This document shows, one piece after another, positions 1 through 4,945 of a DNA stretch of 8,083 bases (its first letter is position 1; every line of letters starts with the position of its first letter). Position numbers and translations under genes: made by a program. Under the pieces are notes generated by a model. That model ran no database searches. It saw only the letters and a program-made list of their open reading frames with translations, and had not been told where the DNA came from. Source of the DNA: Bacillota bacterium (GTDB lineage: Bacteria; Bacillota; Clostridia; Oscillospirales; Ruminococcaceae); assembly GCA_029550985.1 (NCBI GenBank), contig JAKPGH010000157.1:1-8083 (forward strand), read 5' to 3'.

Positions 1-164
1 CAAATTAGCAGTTGGAGCCAAAAGGCGGCCCCCAGGTAGGTGGCGATGGCGGCCAGCAAAGCGCCGACCGCAAACCAGATGCAGACCAGCTCCACCGTGG
101 CGCTTTCCACAACGATAAGGACGGCGGCCAGAAGCAGCCACAACAGTGCTCCCAAAGAGCCCAT
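1..164 (-). CDS. NfeD-like membrane protein, N-terminal part (runs off left edge)
   Basis: Reading leftwards from an ATG at 164 gives 54 uninterrupted codons to the window edge, so only the N-terminus is present. The peptide begins MGSLGALLWLLLAAVLIVVE and continues with VELVCIWFAVGALLAAI. This is two hydrophobic segments (about residues 4-19 and 26-43) separated by one acidic turn. The IWFAvGAl pattern after a Glu-containing first helix, followed by LGAAFWLQ, is typical of the membrane part of NfeD/YbbK-family proteins. Those are usually about 140-150 aa with a C-terminal OB-fold and often sit beside SPFH/flotillin-like genes. The start is supported by an AAGGAAGGGGG ribosome binding site (180 down to 170) 5 nt upstream, and by a promoter further upstream. 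It is transcribed divergently from pyrH. The OB domain and any SPFH partner would lie outside the window, so the family call rests on the membrane segments only. Confidence 0.8.
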   Translation of the reverse strand, partial: MGSLGALLWLLLAAVLIVVESATVELVCIWFAVGALLAAIATYLGAAFWLQLLI

Positions 165-253
165 GAAATCCCCCTTCCTTAGGGTTTGTGATGCAGCCTC
201 GCAGGCAATCGATGGAAAATGAGTCCATGAGGAATTCAAGAAAGAATGATATT

Positions 254-282
254 ATTATATAGGAACTGCGGCAAAATTACAA
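254..282 (-). promoter_or_regulatory. Sigma-A-type promoter for the NfeD-like gene
   Basis: On the minus strand there is a -35 element TTGTAA (282-277, 4 of 6 consensus bases), a 17-nt spacer, and a perfect -10 TATAAT (259-254). Transcription would start near 247 and give a leader of about 80 nt before the ATG at 164. The spacing and orientation fit the divergent gene. Confidence 0.65.
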
Positions 283-352
283 TTGAACCGCTGCTTTTTG
301 TAGTATTTTTACATATTCCCCCCCTGTTTTGCCCTTCCCGGACCAGCCTCCT

Positions 353-382
353 GCCGAAGAACTTGCCGCAGAAGTTTTCGGC
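353..382. repeat. Inverted repeat / hairpin between the divergent promoters
   Basis: GCCGAA-g-AACTT (353-364) can pair with AAGTT-TTCGGC (372-382). This forms an 11-bp stem with one bulged G and a 7-nt loop. No T-run of terminator quality follows on either strand. It could be a protein-binding site, an RNA structure from an unseen transcript, or chance. Confidence 0.5.
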
Positions 383-442
383 GCATGTTTAACGGTCACT
401 TCTTGTGAAAACGAATGGTTTTGTTGTTTAGTATAGGAAGAG

Positions 443-532
443 CCGGACCATACTTTTCAAAAGGTTTTTTAGGAGCAAGGAATTGCCTTTTCCGTGCCCT
501 TTGGCCTCCATTTTGATTTGAAAAGTTTCCGG
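443..532. repeat. Long-range two-block inverted repeat upstream of pyrH
   Basis: ACTTTTCAAA (452-461) is the exact reverse complement of TTTGAAAAGT (517-526). The outer blocks CCGGA (443-447) and TCCGG (528-532) extend the pairing across a short asymmetric internal loop (CCAT against T). The 55-nt interior has further possible pairings, GGAG/CTCC (472-475 with 506-509) and AAGG/CCTT (477-480 with 486-489). No promoter that would transcribe it was recognised. Confidence 0.5.
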
Positions 533-563
533 ACACCCGCGGCTTTTTGATGCTCCGACATAC

Positions 564-592
564 TTTACAAGCTCTGTCAATTCATGTAAAAT
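564..592 (+). promoter_or_regulatory. Sigma-A-type promoter for pyrH and the downstream operon
   Basis: TTTACA (564-569, 5 of 6 consensus bases), a 17-nt spacer and TAAAAT (587-592, 5 of 6) form a strong housekeeping-type promoter. Transcription would start near 599, giving a short leader of about 30 nt before the pyrH ATG. The elements contain a TTTACA-N15-TGTAAA inverted symmetry (564-569 and 585-590). No attenuator or riboswitch fits in so short a leader. Confidence 0.7.
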
Positions 593-617
593 GAAGGATA
601 GTCCATACGGTTGAAAC

Positions 618-623
618 AGGAGG
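618..623 (+). promoter_or_regulatory. pyrH ribosome binding site
   Basis: A perfect AGGAGG lies 7 nt before the ATG at 631. It rules out the in-frame TTG at 625, which would be only 1 nt from it. Confidence 0.9.
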
Positions 624-630
624 TTTGGCT

Positions 631-1341
631 ATGCCGGTAATATATCGCAGAGTTCTGTTGAAACTCAGCGGGGAAGCCATGGCAGGGAACGGACGCTTTG
701 GACTGGATTACGAGGCGATTCGCAACATCTGCCAGAGTGTAAAGGAATGTGTCGACCTGGGAGCCCAGGTAGCAATTGTAGTGGGAGGCGGCAACTTTTG
801 GCGAGGCCGGGATGCCGGCAAAATGGACCGCACCCGCGCCGACCACATGGGAATGTTGGCCACCGTGATGAACTCCCTTGCTTTGGCCGACTGCCTCGAA
901 GCGTTGGGAGTGACGGTACGGGTGCAAACCGCCATCACCATGCAGCAAATCGCCGAACCGTACATACGCAACCGTGCGATTCGGCATATGGAAAAGGGCC
1001 GTGTGGTCATCTTTGGATGTGGTACCGGTAACCCCTTCTTTTCTACCGATACGGCGGCCGCCCTGCGGGCGGCGGAAATTGACGCGGACGTCATCTTCAA
1101 GGCATCGGTGGTGGACGGTGTGTACGATAAGGATCCATCCCGCTATCCGGACGCGGTCAAGTTTGACCAGGTCAGCTATTCCCGCATCCTTTCGGAGGAT
1201 TTGGGCGTGATGGATTCCACCGCCGCCTCCATCTGCCGGGAAAACGGCATTCCCATTCAGGTGTTCAGTCTAAAAGATCCTCAAAATATTGTCCGTGCGT
1301 TGAACGGAGAGCCAATCGGCACAATTGTAAAGGAGGCGTAA
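631..1341 (+). CDS. pyrH: Uridylate (UMP) kinase
   Basis: PyrH phosphorylates UMP to UDP with ATP in the cytoplasm, feeding UTP and CTP synthesis. It belongs to the amino-acid-kinase fold, unrelated to eukaryotic UMP/CMP kinases. The 236-aa product matches the usual length. Visible motifs are the N-terminal KLSGEAM (residues 11-17), the glycine-rich VVGGGNFWRGR (50-60), DHMGMLAT (71-78) and the substrate region GCGTGNPFFSTDTAAALRA (129-147). The ATP-side segment VDGVYDKDP follows at 161-169. The position before VDG is Val (KASVVDGVY) where many homologues have Lys, a mild variation. The ATG at 631 is chosen over the TTG at 625 on ribosome binding site spacing. It is the first gene of the rightward operon with its own promoter. 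The rpsB-tsf genes that often precede pyrH are absent from the 630 nt upstream. Confidence 0.97.
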   Translation: MPVIYRRVLLKLSGEAMAGNGRFGLDYEAIRNICQSVKECVDLGAQVAIVVGGGNFWRGRDAGKMDRTRADHMGMLATVMNSLALADCLEALGVTVRVQTAITMQQIAEPYIRNRAIRHMEKGRVVIFGCGTGNPFFSTDTAAALRAAEIDADVIFKASVVDGVYDKDPSRYPDAVKFDQVSYSRILSEDLGVMDSTAASICRENGIPIQVFSLKDPQNIVRALNGEPIGTIVKEA

Positions 1342-1349
1342 CACAGTTT

Positions 1350-1904
1350 ATGGATGACTTGTTGAAGGTTACAGAAGAAAAAATGAAGAAAACGGTTAGC
1401 GTATTGCAGGCCGACCTTGCGGCCATTCGCGCAGGACGGGCCAATCCTGCCCTGCTGGAAAAAATTCACGTGGATTATTACGGAACCCCCACTCCCATTC
1501 AGCAGCTGGCAGCCATTTCTGTAGCCGAAGCTCGCATTCTGGTGATTCAGCCCTGGGATAAATCCGCTTTAAACGCCATCGAAAAGGCCATTCAAAAGTC
1601 GGATTTGGGCATCAACCCCACCAACGACGGGAGCGTCATCCGCATCGTCTTCCCGCAACCCACCGAGGAGCGGCGCAGGGAGCTGTGCAAGCAGGCCAAG
1701 GGCATTGCCGAAGAAGCCAAGGTCGCCATCCGCTCCATTCGCAGAGACGCCAACGAAAGGGCCAAGGCTCAAAAGAAGGCCGGCGAAATCACCGAAGACG
1801 ACCAGAAGATGCTGGAAAAGGAAATTCAAACCTTAACCGACAATTACTCCAAAGAAATCGATAAAATTGCCGCCGCCAAGGAAAAAGAAATCCTTGAAAT
1901 ATAA
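1350..1904 (+). CDS. frr: Ribosome recycling factor
   Basis: RRF splits post-termination ribosomes together with EF-G so that subunits can be reused. The 184-aa product has the standard family length. Recognisable segments are the opening helix (about residues 1-27), RAGRANPALLEKIHVDYYG (26-44), PTPIQQLA, then ARILVIQPWDKSALNAIEKAI. The conserved INPTNDGSVIRIVFPQPTEERRREL leads into the long charged C-terminal helix ending in KEILEI. The gene starts 8 nt after the pyrH stop. The nearest ribosome binding site, AGGAGG at 1331-1336, lies inside the end of pyrH and is 13 nt from the ATG, which is long. No better in-frame start is present, so coupling to pyrH translation is likely. It ends in tandem TAA codons (1902-1907). 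pyrH-frr adjacency is nearly universal in bacteria. Confidence 0.97.
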   Translation: MDDLLKVTEEKMKKTVSVLQADLAAIRAGRANPALLEKIHVDYYGTPTPIQQLAAISVAEARILVIQPWDKSALNAIEKAIQKSDLGINPTNDGSVIRIVFPQPTEERRRELCKQAKGIAEEAKVAIRSIRRDANERAKAQKKAGEITEDDQKMLEKEIQTLTDNYSKEIDKIAAAKEKEILEI

Positions 1905-1915
1905 TAACGGATAAA

Positions 1916-1984
1916 GGGCAGAATTTGCGGGAAGCCGCAGGTAACCTTATTTTGGCTACCGTTGGCTTCCCCTTGCCTTTGCCC
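1916..1984 (+). other. Predicted RNA hairpin in the frr-uppS gap
   Basis: GGGAAGCC (1929-1936) pairs perfectly with GGCTTCCC (1964-1971). Inside it GGTA (1940-1943) can pair with TACC (1957-1960) across a 3x3 internal loop. Outside it GGGCA (1916-1920) can pair with TGCCC (1980-1984). No U-run follows, so it does not look like an intrinsic terminator. A processing site, stabiliser or translation control element for uppS is possible. It ends about 15 nt before the uppS ATG. Confidence 0.5.
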
Positions 1985-1998
1985 GGATAGGACCAGCC

Positions 1999-2712
1999 AT
2001 GACACAACCGCAAGCTCTGCCCAACCACGTGGGCATCATTATGGATGGAAACGGGCGCTGGGCCACCGCCCGGGGACTTTCCCGCAACCGGGGCCACCAA
2101 AAGGGAGCCGAAGTGTTCGGCCAGATTGTCCGCCACGCCCAGAAGCGGGGCATTCCCTACCTGACCGTCTACGCGTTTTCCACCGAAAACTGGAACCGTC
2201 CTCCCGAGGAAGTGGGCGGCATCATGAACTTGCTGCGCAGCTATCTGCGGGACGCCGACAAATACCGGAAGGAAAACGTCGCCGTGTCGGTCATCGGGGA
2301 TAAGTCCCGTCTGGACGTCGATTTGGTGGAGATGATCGCCAAATTGGAGGAGGGCAGCCGCCACAACACCGGCATCCACCTCAACATTGGCTTAAGCTAC
2401 GGAGGGCGGGACGAACTGGTGCACGCCGCCCGCCAAATTGCCGCCATGGCGCAGGCGGGCTCCATTTCCCCACAGGAAGTGGACCATAGCCTGGTGGAAC
2501 GCTGCCTTTACACCGCAGGACAACCGGATGTGGATTTGATTATCCGCACCGGCGGCGAGCAGCGCGTTTCCAATTTCCTACTGTGGCAGGGGGCTTACGC
2601 AGAGTTTTACTTTACCCCCACCCTTTGGCCGGACTTTACGCCGGCGGATTTTGACGCCGCCTTGGAGGAATATTCCCGCCGGGAGCGGCGAATGGGTGGC
2701 ATTTTGCCATGA
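1999..2712 (+). CDS. uppS: Isoprenyl transferase, probably undecaprenyl diphosphate synthase
   Basis: UppS is a cis-prenyltransferase that condenses farnesyl diphosphate with isopentenyl diphosphates to make undecaprenyl diphosphate, the lipid carrier for peptidoglycan. At 237 aa the length is normal. Landmarks are HVGIIMDGNGRWA (residues 10-22, with Asp16 as the expected Mg-binding catalytic residue), RNRGHQKGAE (29-38), YAFSTENWNRPPEEV (58-72), NIGLSYGGRDEL (129-140) and DLIIRTGGEQRVSNFLLWQ (179-197). AEFYF at 201-205 contains the C-terminal conserved Glu. SYGGR replaces the commoner NYGGR. The ribosome binding site is weak (AGGA at 1989-1992, 6 nt before ATG) and follows a structured 94-nt gap after frr. 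Chain length cannot be proven from sequence, but a single copy in a pyrH-frr-cdsA context strongly suggests the undecaprenyl enzyme. Its substrates come from the MEP pathway, which includes dxr and ispG downstream. Confidence 0.96.
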   Translation: MTQPQALPNHVGIIMDGNGRWATARGLSRNRGHQKGAEVFGQIVRHAQKRGIPYLTVYAFSTENWNRPPEEVGGIMNLLRSYLRDADKYRKENVAVSVIGDKSRLDVDLVEMIAKLEEGSRHNTGIHLNIGLSYGGRDELVHAARQIAAMAQAGSISPQEVDHSLVERCLYTAGQPDVDLIIRTGGEQRVSNFLLWQGAYAEFYFTPTLWPDFTPADFDAALEEYSRRERRMGGILP

Positions 2713-2818
2713 CCGTCGAATATATTCAAAATGGCCCCCCGCGCCGTCGTCCGCCGGGGGACGGTATGCGGGTCATGCTTGCGACGGAACCTTTGCTCCA
2801 CAAGAAAGGGGTATCTGC
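2713..2818 (+). other. uppS-cdsA gap with a small GC-rich hairpin
   Basis: The 106-nt gap contains CGTCC and GGACG arms around a short GC-rich loop (about 2747-2763), extendable by G-T wobbles. Alternative pairings exist with the C-run at 2735-2740. No T-run follows and no promoter is evident. The stretch reads open in the cdsA frame but shows no conserved residues. Confidence 0.35.
2805..2811 (+). promoter_or_regulatory. cdsA ribosome binding site supporting a TTG start
   Basis: AAAGGGG lies 7 nt before the TTG at 2819 and fixes that codon as the cdsA start. It excludes a much longer in-frame reading beginning at 2651 inside uppS. Confidence 0.8.
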
Positions 2819-3658
2819 TTGAAGGTCAGAATTCTCACTGCCATGGTGCTCCTTTGCATTCTGACGGTAGTGCTGATGTTTTTAAACACTTTGCTCCTCA
2901 ACGCCGTGGTGGGTTTGATTTCCATCCTCGCCGTGTACGAGCTGCTTTCCGCCACCAATTTGCTGCGGTTTAAGGGGTTGACCGTCCTCACCGTCATACA
3001 GGTTTTGGTTCTGACCTTTTTGCGAACCCATTATTTGTGGCGATACATCATCCCGATTCTGTTTCTCATCATTTTGGGGTACTTCATTCTGCTCATCAAA
3101 AACTTCGGCGCCATGAAGATTGAGCACCTGGCCATGTCCTTTTTGTTCAGCACCCTCATCCCCCTGTTTTTTTCCTGCGCCATCCACATCCGGGACGACC
3201 ACGGCGTGGTCAAAGGCGGGTTTTACCTGCTCATCGCCATGGGCGCCGCCTGGCTTTCGGACACCGGTGCCTATTTTGTAGGCACCTTCTTCGGCAAGCA
3301 CAAGCTGGCCCCCAAAGTCAGCCCCAAGAAAACGGTGGAAGGCTCCGTCGGCGGACTGGTATCCTCCACCCTCCTCATTCTGTTATTAGGGGTGGGCTAT
3401 ACTTCCCTTTTGGCCAATAGGGGAATTGCGGTGCAGATCAACTACCCGCTGCTGGCTGTTCTGACCCCCGTTTATTCCGTCATCGGCATGCTGGGGGATT
3501 TGTCCGCTTCCACCATCAAGCGGGAATACGGCGTCAAGGATTACAGCAACATCATGCCGGGCCACGGCGGCATTCTGGACCGGTTCGACAGCCTGATGTT
3601 CACCCTTCCCGCCGTGTACGCCACCGTCCGCCACATCGAACTGTTTACCTTTCTATAG
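2819..3658 (+). CDS. cdsA: Phosphatidate cytidylyltransferase (CDP-diglyceride synthase)
   Basis: CdsA converts phosphatidic acid and CTP into CDP-diacylglycerol at the membrane, the branch point for phospholipid synthesis. The 279-aa protein is strongly hydrophobic with about eight predicted membrane segments, starting directly with KVRILTAMVLLCILTVVLMF. The cytoplasmic loop AWLSDTGAYFVG precedes GKHKLAPKVSPKKTVEGSVGG, a conserved region of the family. The complete CDS signature is at residues 231-257: STIKR, KD, then PGHGGILDRFD, matching every fixed position of the known pattern. The TTG start at 2819 is chosen because a ribosome binding site sits 7 nt upstream and the preceding 56 in-frame codons are polar, uppS-overlapping and unlike the family. 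A 106-nt gap separates it from uppS. uppS-cdsA adjacency is widespread in bacteria. Confidence 0.97.
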   Translation: MKVRILTAMVLLCILTVVLMFLNTLLLNAVVGLISILAVYELLSATNLLRFKGLTVLTVIQVLVLTFLRTHYLWRYIIPILFLIILGYFILLIKNFGAMKIEHLAMSFLFSTLIPLFFSCAIHIRDDHGVVKGGFYLLIAMGAAWLSDTGAYFVGTFFGKHKLAPKVSPKKTVEGSVGGLVSSTLLILLLGVGYTSLLANRGIAVQINYPLLAVLTPVYSVIGMLGDLSASTIKREYGVKDYSNIMPGHGGILDRFDSLMFTLPAVYATVRHIELFTFL

Positions 3659-3668
3659 CAAACGGGCT

Positions 3669-3688
3669 CCCTGAGAGGAATCTCAGGG
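3669..3688 (+). terminator. Hairpin after cdsA, possible weak terminator or attenuator
   Basis: CCCTGAGA (3669-3676) and TCTCAGGG (3681-3688) form a perfect 8-bp stem closed by a GGAA (GNRA) tetraloop, starting 10 nt after the cdsA stop. The position is classic for a terminator. However, the following sequence has only three consecutive Ts before an AT-rich stretch, so termination would be partial at best. Read-through into dxr is expected. Confidence 0.4.
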
Positions 3689-3697
3689 GCTTTACAT

Positions 3698-3709
3698 AAT
3701 TGCGCAATT
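3698..3709. repeat. Perfect 12-bp palindrome in the cdsA-dxr gap
   Basis: AATTGCGCAATT is its own reverse complement. It lies 10 nt after the GNRA hairpin and about 50 nt before dxr. It could be a protein-binding site or a short RNA stem, and no family-specific operator is recognised. Confidence 0.5.
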
Positions 3710-3731
3710 CGATTCATACACTCCAAGTAAG

Positions 3732-3745
3732 GCCTTGTAAAAGGC
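3732..3745 (+). other. Small GNRA-capped hairpin before the dxr ribosome binding site
   Basis: GCCTT (3732-3736) and AAGGC (3741-3745) pair around a GTAA tetraloop. The hairpin ends immediately before GAAGG, one of the two candidate dxr ribosome binding sites. Confidence 0.4.
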
Positions 3746-3760
3746 GAAGGTACGAAAGGA

Positions 3761-4945
3761 ATGCAACCATTGTCGGAATTTTCGGAAATTGCCATATCGG
3801 TGCTGGGCTCCACCGGGTCCATCGGCCGCCAGACGCTGGACGTCTGCCGCAACCTTGGGATTCGTCCGGTTGCCCTCACTGCTCATTCCAATCTACAGCT
3901 TTTGGAAAAACAGGCTCGTGAGTTTTTGCCCCAACTGGTGGTGGTGGCGGAGGAGTCCCTGGCGTCTTCCCTCAAAGTGGCGCTGGCCGATACCCCGGTT
4001 CAGGTAAAGGCCGGCCCCCAGGCTTTGGAGGAAGCCGCCACCCTGCCCCAAGCTCAGTCAGTCGTGGGCGCCATTGTGGGAATGGCGGGCCTTGCTCCCG
4101 TGCTGGCGGCCGCCAAAGCCGGCAAAACCATTGCTCTTGCCAACAAAGAGCCTTTGGTGTCGGCGGGTGCGCTGGTCACCCAAATGGCTCGGGAGCACGG
4201 AGCACGGATCATCCCGGTGGACAGCGAGCACAGCGCCATCTTCCAATGCCTCCACGGAGGGGAGCGCCGGGACGTGGCCAAAATTCTGCTCACCGCCTCA
4301 GGCGGCCCCTTCTTCGGAAAAAGCCGGGAGGAGCTGAAGGCGGTCACCGCCGCCGACGCTCTCAGGCACCCCAACTGGTCCATGGGAGCCAAAGTCACGG
4401 TGGACAGCGCCACCTTGATGAACAAAGGCTTGGAATTCATCGAGGCCATGTGGCTGTTCGACCTTGCTCCCGACCAAATTGAAGTGGTGATTCAGCGGCA
4501 GAGCATCGTCCATTCAGGGGTGTTCTTTGCCGACGGCAGTCTGATCGCCCAAATGGGGGTGCCGGACATGCGGACCGCCATTCAGTATGCTCTGACCTAT
4601 CCCCGCCGGTATCCGGTGCGGGGCGTGCCCCCCTTAAATCTTGCTCAAATCGGTGCTCTCACCTTTGCCACCCCGGACCGCAGCACCTTTACCTGTCTTG
4701 CTGCCTGCGAGGCGGCGGCCCGCAAGGGCGGGCTGTATCCGGCGGCGGTCAATGGCGCCAACGAAGGGGCGGTGGCCCTCTTTTTGGAGGGGAAGATTAC
4801 CTTCCTGGAAATTGGGGAGCTGGTGCAGGGAGCATTGGAGGAGCTGAACCTTCCCCGGGAAATCACCCTTGCCTCGGTGCTGGAAGCCGACGCCGCCGGG
4901 CGGGAATACGCCCGCCAATTTTATCGCAACAGAGGTTCGAAATGA
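3761..4945 (+). CDS. dxr: 1-deoxy-D-xylulose 5-phosphate reductoisomerase
   Basis: Dxr converts DXP to MEP with NADPH, the committed step of the MEP isoprenoid pathway. The 394-aa product is full length. The nucleotide-binding GSTGSIG is at residues 16-22 and LANKEPLVSAG at 126-136. The metal-site segment PVDSEHSAIFQC is at 152-163 (Asp154, Glu156) and LTASGGPF at 177-184. HPNWSMGAKVTVDSATLMNK spans 203-222, with Glu225 completing the metal ligands. QRQSIVHS (245-252) differs from the usual HPQS(I/V)(I/V)HS: the His-Pro pair is Gln-Arg, while the later His251, aligned with E. coli His257, is kept. The start is uncertain. ATG 3761 has AAAGGA directly adjacent (no spacer) but GAAGG 10 nt upstream, whereas the TTG at 3770 would sit 9 nt from AAAGGA. 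The stop overlaps the rseP start as ATGA. Confidence 0.96.
   Translation: MQPLSEFSEIAISVLGSTGSIGRQTLDVCRNLGIRPVALTAHSNLQLLEKQAREFLPQLVVVAEESLASSLKVALADTPVQVKAGPQALEEAATLPQAQSVVGAIVGMAGLAPVLAAAKAGKTIALANKEPLVSAGALVTQMAREHGARIIPVDSEHSAIFQCLHGGERRDVAKILLTASGGPFFGKSREELKAVTAADALRHPNWSMGAKVTVDSATLMNKGLEFIEAMWLFDLAPDQIEVVIQRQSIVHSGVFFADGSLIAQMGVPDMRTAIQYALTYPRRYPVRGVPPLNLAQIGALTFATPDRSTFTCLAACEAAARKGGLYPAAVNGANEGAVALFLEGKITFLEIGELVQGALEELNLPREITLASVLEADAAGREYARQFYRNRGSK

Larger units (their letters stand above)
165..630. other. Divergent intergenic region with two promoters and inverted repeats
   Basis: This 466-nt stretch separates the minus-strand NfeD-like gene from pyrH. I find no credible coding sequence in it: possible small ORFs are short or lack a ribosome binding site. 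It is more AT-rich than the flanking genes. It contains the minus-strand promoter (254-282), a hairpin (353-382), a long-range inverted repeat (443-532) and the pyrH promoter (564-592). The two inverted repeats lie between the two promoters, so neither is in the predicted leader of either gene. Confidence 0.8.

Noticed and set aside
40..222. 60-codon plus-strand open frame at the left edge
   Set aside because: It is antisense to the NfeD-like coding sequence, lacks a ribosome binding site, and its Ser/Thr/Ala-rich translation resembles no family.
165..228. Upstream minus-strand ATG at 228 as a leader peptide or alternative NfeD start
   Set aside because: It is out of frame with the NfeD-like gene, has no ribosome binding site and gives no recognisable protein.
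625..630. TTG start for pyrH two codons before the ATG
   Set aside because: Only 1 nt separates it from AGGAGG, whereas ATG 631 has 7-nt spacing.
593..630. Pyrimidine-responsive attenuator or PyrR-type element before pyrH
   Set aside because: The predicted leader is about 30 nt with only a trivial stem, and no anti-terminator/terminator pair is present.
577..987. 136-codon minus-strand open frame overlapping pyrH
   Set aside because: It covers the promoter and the start of a certain gene on the opposite strand, and its translation has no recognisable motifs.
1789..2379. 196-codon minus-strand open frame over frr-uppS
   Set aside because: It is a long shadow produced by GC-rich codon bias opposite two well-identified genes.
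2651..2818. 56-codon N-terminal extension of cdsA
   Set aside because: It overlaps the end of uppS and is polar and unlike CdsA. The ribosome binding site before TTG 2819 gives a family-like N-terminus.
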